DNA of 10,185 bases from CAYZJD01 sp964478455 (lineage in GTDB: Bacteria; Acidobacteriota; Terriglobia; Bryobacterales; Bryobacteraceae), in assembly GCA_964478455.1 (NCBI GenBank), contig CAYZJD010000152.1, positions 1 to 10,185 of the forward strand, in the 5' to 3' direction. Below, piece by piece: positions 6,654-10,185 of the stretch. Within the stretch, counting starts at the first letter, position 1. Each line of letters starts with the position of its first letter. A program made the position numbers and the translations under genes. The notes beneath the pieces are model-generated. The model searched no databases and was not told where the DNA came from. It saw only the letters and a list, made by a program, of their open reading frames with translations.

Positions 6654-6678
6654 AAAAAGGGGCGGCTTGCACCGCCCC
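6654..6678 (-). terminator. Rho-independent terminator of the TonB-dependent receptor gene
   Basis: On the minus strand a perfect 7-bp GC stem, GGGGCGG / CCGCCCC (6672-6678 and 6659-6665) with a six-base loop, is followed directly by TTTTTCT (6658-6652). It begins 24 bases after the receptor's stop codon. The opposite strand has CGGTTTT after the stem, so weak two-way action is possible. It separates the receptor from the second CRTAC1 gene. Confidence 0.82.
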
Positions 6679-6702
6679 CGGTTTTCCAACCTGTGAGAAA
6701 GC

Positions 6703-9700
6703 TCAGAAGTTGTACTTGACCGTGAACTCAACCACTCGGCGCCCAACGGTAAACCTCGGCTTGCCGTCGGTGTGAGAATTTTGGTTCGTCGGTGTCAGGT
6801 TGCCGACGTTATCATAGAAGACCAACCGAATGTCCTCCCCTCCCGAGGTGCCGAACTGCGGAAGCGGATGGTTGAGCCAGTTGAAGGCTGAGAAGCGGAA
6901 CTGGATCTTCTGGGTTTCGGTGATCTTGAAGTTCTTGTAAACCGCGAGGTCGCTGTTGAAATAAGCGGGGCCCCTGATGTACGGCCAGATGTAATCGCCG
7001 TTTACCCCGCCGGTCGGCGGCGCGAAGCAGCTCGGGTTGAACTGCTGGCCACTCCTCAGTCCCTTGCGCGGATCGCAGGTCAGCTTGGGCACCAGATCCA
7101 GCGTGCTCGTCCCGAGGTAGCGCTGGTTGGTGAAGGTGCCCGGCCACTGCACGTTCAGGGTGCCGTTTGTGTTCGGCTGAAGCGGCGCTCCGCTCTGCCA
7201 CTGCGTGATCCCTGAGAAGGTCCATCCATTGACTACGCCGCCCAGGAACTTATTGCCCTTGCCTTTGAGCGGGCTGGGCAAGTTGATCACGTACGCGGAG
7301 TTGAAGATATGCGTGTGGTCAAAGTTCAGCACGCCATAATTGTGCCTCAGGTCGTACTGGTAGAGGGTCTCGCCTGCTCCGCCTCCGTTATCCGTTTGGT
7401 CGTCACGGACGCCGAGCACCTTGCTGAAGGTGTAGTTCATCGTGAAGGTGATATTTCCGGTTTGCTTCTGCCATGTCAAGATCAGCGCGTTGTAGTTCGA
7501 GTAACTGCCGTGTTGGACCACATATAGATCCTGGTAATTCGCCATCGGGCGGTAGTCGTTGACCGGGAAGCCGCCTGAGGCGGGATCCAGCACCTGGCCC
7601 GTCTTCGGGTTCGGTTTGAAGAAGGCGCCGAGCGGGATCATATTCATGTTGCCCAACTCGCCGCGGTACATCAAGTCGCGCGACCGGTTGCCCGAGTACT
7701 GGACTTCAACCACCGAACGCCAGGGGATTCTTTGTGAGATCGTAAAGTTGTAGGTCCAGGTATAAGGCGTCTTGTCGTCGCCCTTCGTCAGGAGGGCGTC
7801 GGGTGAGGAACCGAGCCCGGGCGTTCCGAGCGACGGAGAATACTGGTTGAACTGGTTCCAGCCCACACAGCAGCCCCAGGTGGTGGTCAGGTCAGAGATG
7901 TTCATGGGTGCGCTATAAGCCGCGCCACTAACAGTGTTGTACGCGATTTGGTAACGATACAGGCCGGCGCCGCCGCGCAGCACGGTCTTGCCGGTGCCAA
8001 ACAGGTCGTAGGCGGCCCCGAAGCGTGGCTCATAGAAAATCGGCCTCGATGGGAACCCTGACATCGGCACGCTCTTGTCGATGGCGTGCCACGCCAAGCC
8101 GGTCCAGGCTTTTGCACTCGACGTGTTGTCATATTTGGAAGGGTCCCACACGGCCAGGCCTGGGCCGCTGGCCGGAAACCAGTTGCCCATGTGCTCGAAA
8201 CGAAGACCGAAGGTCGCCGTCAGCCTGCGGAGGGCCTTCCAGGCGTCCTGCGCGTAGAAGGAATATTGATAGTACTTGAAGTCCGTCACCGGCGCGTTTT
8301 CCATCTGGGAAAACATCGTGACACGGGCGGTGACCCAGTCGGCCAGCGGGTTGCCAGTGCTTGTGGCTCCCCAGTTCTCAAAGGCGGCCGCGCCCTGGGT
8401 AGAGTCGCTCAGCCCACCCCCGGTCTGGTTGTTGCGGGCGAAATCCCAGTAGAAGCCCGTCTTGATCGTGTGCGTGCCCTTGACCCAGGAGAGGTTATCG
8501 CTGATGTTCGGCGTATCCGACATCTTGCCGAACGAATTCTTGCCGCCCGCTGGCCAGGGAGCGCCGTACGGATACGTGGCGAAACCGACGGCGGCGTTGC
8601 TCCAGCCGTATGTGTTCGGGATTTGCGGCATGAAGGGGTTTTCGAACAGGCCCGTCATCTGGAAGCCGATCTTGTCCGGATCGACCGCGCTAGGATCGGT
8701 GGGATGAATCGGGTTCAGGAACCTAGCCTTGGCGAACACGAACTCGTTCGTCAGCGTGGGACTGAACACATGGACCAGGTTTGCGCTGTAAATATCCGAC
8801 TTCTGCGTAGCGACCTGATTCGTCGGATAAGGCAATGAACCGGGGATCATCCACCAGATGCTGATCGGGCTCTCGGTGTGCTCCTGCTGGCGGTTCCAGG
8901 AGAAGAACAGCTTCGTGCTGTCGCTGATGCTGTAATCGCCCCGAATCCGGAATTCCCACCGGTTCTGAGGCGGACCCAACAGGACTTGGTAGTTGCTGCC
9001 GGTCGAATTCGTCGTCGGGTCGGTGTTTGGCTTGGGGAACAAGCTCAGGTATTTCAATGAATTCTGGTCGATCTGGGACTCCGGAATCATCCCGCCCGGG
9101 AACAACGCGGCGCCCGCGTTGCCGCCCGGTGTGACGGCACCCGCGCTGCGCGCAGCGGCGAAGCCCGGCCCCAGGGATGCGATGTACTCCGGGCTGAAGT
9201 TGCCGCTTTTCATTTCGTCGGTCGGCACGAAGTAGCTTTGCAGGCTCCCTGCCGGCTGCTGCTTCATGTACTCGAACGCGGTGTAGAAGAACAGCTTGTC
9301 GCGATTCTTGTTGAAGTTCGAGCCGGGAATGAGCACCGGGCCGCCCAAATCGCCGCCTGGATAGTAGAACTTGTCGTCCGGTGATTTGGCGCTCTTGCCA
9401 AGCTGGTTTCTCAAATAGGAGTCGACCGAATTGAAGACCCCATGCCGGGCGTAAAGATAGGCACCACCGTGGAATTGGGCGCCCCCGCTCTTGCCGATGG
9501 CCTGGAATGTCACCGGCCCTTTGGCGAATTCGGCGCCGTAGGCCGAAGTTAGAATCGTCACTTCGCTGACCTGGTTCTGGTTGATGTTGGCGGTCTGCGT
9601 TCCCTGGTTGCCGGGATCCAGCAGGTTCGCGCCGTCCGAGGTCATGGTCATGGCGCCGTGAGGTTGGGTGCCGGCGGCTGAAAAAGCGCCGATCGGGCCC

Positions 9701-10185
9701 GTGTTCTGCGCCGTCACGTAACTGTTCCACATCGACTGGTTGAGGCCGGTGTTCATGGCCATGCCGGGCATGATCTTGATCAGCTCAGCCGCGTCGCGGC
9801 CGACGATCGACAACTCCTCCACCATTTGCCTGTTCAGCGTCTGGCTTATCTGGGGCGAATCGACAGGTGCAATCGCCTCGGATTGCGCCACCACCATTAC
9901 CTCCTGTTCCACGGCCGCAACGTTGAGAACGATCTTCGGGAGCGTCAGAACCGCGCCCTGGGTGAAGACAATATTCCTCTGCTCCCAGGTCTGGAGACCC
10001 GGCGAGGAGACCGTCACCGTGTAGGAGCCGGGCCGGACTGCGGGAAAGCTGAAGAAACCACTGGTGTTCGTCACCGTCTCTCGAGTGACGTTGGTGGCTT
10101 CGTCCTTCAGTACGACTTTGGCATTGGGAACCACTCTTGTCCAAATTAGCTTCGTAACTGCCACCCGCCGGGGAGCCTGCGCTGG
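6703..10185 (-). CDS. Oar-like TonB-dependent receptor with N-terminal carboxypeptidase-regulatory-like domain, 5' end outside the window
   Basis: 1160 codons plus a stop are visible. The frame stays open to the right edge, and the signal peptide is missing, so the true start is probably beyond it; the GTG at 10164 is a possible but unlikely start. Counting from that GTG: residues 11-82 are a CarboxypepD_reg-like beta domain (NAKVVLKDEATN, TNTSGFFSFPAVRPGSYTV); about 85-235 is the plug (QTLNRQMVEELSIVGRDAAEL, then NQVSEVTILTSAYGAEFAKG); the rest is the outer-membrane beta-barrel, with family signatures NKNRDKLFFYTAFEYMK (285-301), a SFYAQDAWK strand and a late RFSAFNWLNHPLPQF. The chain ends in VKYNF, with the C-terminal aromatic expected for BAM insertion. 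Visible length is near the usual 1100-1200. Such receptors import or bind large substrates using TonB energy; the substrate here is unknown. An intrinsic terminator follows. The segment just after the window edge reads oddly (see findings). Confidence 0.93.
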   Translation of the reverse strand, partial: PAQAPRRVAVTKLIWTRVVPNAKVVLKDEATNVTRETVTNTSGFFSFPAVRPGSYTVTVSSPGLQTWEQRNIVFTQGAVLTLPKIVLNVAAVEQEVMVVAQSEAIAPVDSPQISQTLNRQMVEELSIVGRDAAELIKIMPGMAMNTGLNQSMWNSYVTAQNTGPIGAFSAAGTQPHGAMTMTSDGANLLDPGNQGTQTANINQNQVSEVTILTSAYGAEFAKGPVTFQAIGKSGGAQFHGGAYLYARHGVFNSVDSYLRNQLGKSAKSPDDKFYYPGGDLGGPVLIPGSNFNKNRDKLFFYTAFEYMKQQPAGSLQSYFVPTDEMKSGNFSPEYIASLGPGFAAARSAGAVTPGGNAGAALFPGGMIPESQIDQNSLKYLSLFPKPNTDPTTNSTGSNYQVLLGPPQNRWEFRIRGDYSISDSTKLFFSWNRQQEHTESPISIWWMIPGSLPYPTNQVATQKSDIYSANLVHVFSPTLTNEFVFAKARFLNPIHPTDPSAVDPDKIGFQMTGLFENPFMPQIPNTYGWSNAAVGFATYPYGAPWPAGGKNSFGKMSDTPNISDNLSWVKGTHTIKTGFYWDFARNNQTGGGLSDSTQGAAAFENWGATSTGNPLADWVTARVTMFSQMENAPVTDFKYYQYSFYAQDAWKALRRLTATFGLRFEHMGNWFPASGPGLAVWDPSKYDNTSSAKAWTGLAWHAIDKSVPMSGFPSRPIFYEPRFGAAYDLFGTGKTVLRGGAGLYRYQIAYNTVSGAAYSAPMNISDLTTTWGCCVGWNQFNQYSPSLGTPGLGSSPDALLTKGDDKTPYTWTYNFTISQRIPWRSVVEVQYSGNRSRDLMYRGELGNMNMIPLGAFFKPNPKTGQVLDPASGGFPVNDYRPMANYQDLYVVQHGSYSNYNALILTWQKQTGNITFTMNYTFSKVLGVRDDQTDNGGGAGETLYQYDLRHNYGVLNFDHTHIFNSAYVINLPSPLKGKGNKFLGGVVNGWTFSGITQWQSGAPLQPNTNGTLNVQWPGTFTNQRYLGTSTLDLVPKLTCDPRKGLRSGQQFNPSCFAPPTGGVNGDYIWPYIRGPAYFNSDLAVYKNFKITETQKIQFRFSAFNWLNHPLPQFGTSGGEDIRLVFYDNVGNLTPTNQNSHTDGKPRFTVGRRVVEFTVKYNF

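Noticed and set aside
8723..9730. A 335-codon minus-strand open frame within the receptor gene.
   Set aside because: It is an out-of-frame reading of the receptor barrel, rich in arginine and proline, with no family features.

Overview
The window looks like chromosomal DNA of an Acidobacteriota member, most likely of the Solibacter/Bryobacter type. This is inferred from GC-rich coding throughout and from four families that are typical of, and often multi-copy in, those genomes: a VWFA-related secreted protein, CRTAC1 proteins (FG-GAP/VCBS propeller plus ASPIC/UnbV tail), exported TPR proteins, and a long Oar-like TonB-dependent receptor with an N-terminal carboxypeptidase-regulatory-like domain. 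No RNA gene, mobile element, CRISPR array or phage gene was seen.

Layout from left to right: (1) 1-801, minus strand, the first 267 codons of a VWFA-related protein that runs off the left edge. (2) 802-889, an 88-bp divergent promoter region with two -10-like boxes and a small inverted repeat. (3) 890-2557, plus strand, a CRTAC1 protein. (4) 2614-3816, minus strand, an exported TPR protein convergent with it. (5) 3817-3866, a 50-bp divergent region. (6) 3867-5015, plus strand, a second exported TPR protein. (7) 4993-6606, minus strand, a second CRTAC1 protein whose 3' end overlaps the TPR gene tail-to-tail by 23 bp. (8) 6607-6702, a gap holding a strong intrinsic terminator and a -10-like box. 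(9) 6703-10185, minus strand, the TonB-dependent receptor, complete at its C-terminus but cut by the right edge at its N-terminus. No stretch over 100 bp lacks a gene.

Five of the six genes begin with a visible putative signal sequence; the one for the second CRTAC1 protein is poor, and the receptor's start lies outside the window. The locus therefore probably encodes an envelope or surface assembly: an outer-membrane receptor, calcium-binding-type propeller proteins, periplasmic TPR scaffolds and a VWA-like protein. The substrate cannot be read from the sequence. The four central genes form a mirror image (CRTAC1> <TPR TPR> <CRTAC1). Four genes have a -10-like box 6 to 9 bases before their start codon, which suggests leaderless or nearly leaderless mRNAs. 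None of the families is new; the arrangement, the start-site pattern and a local frame anomaly near the right edge are the points worth checking.
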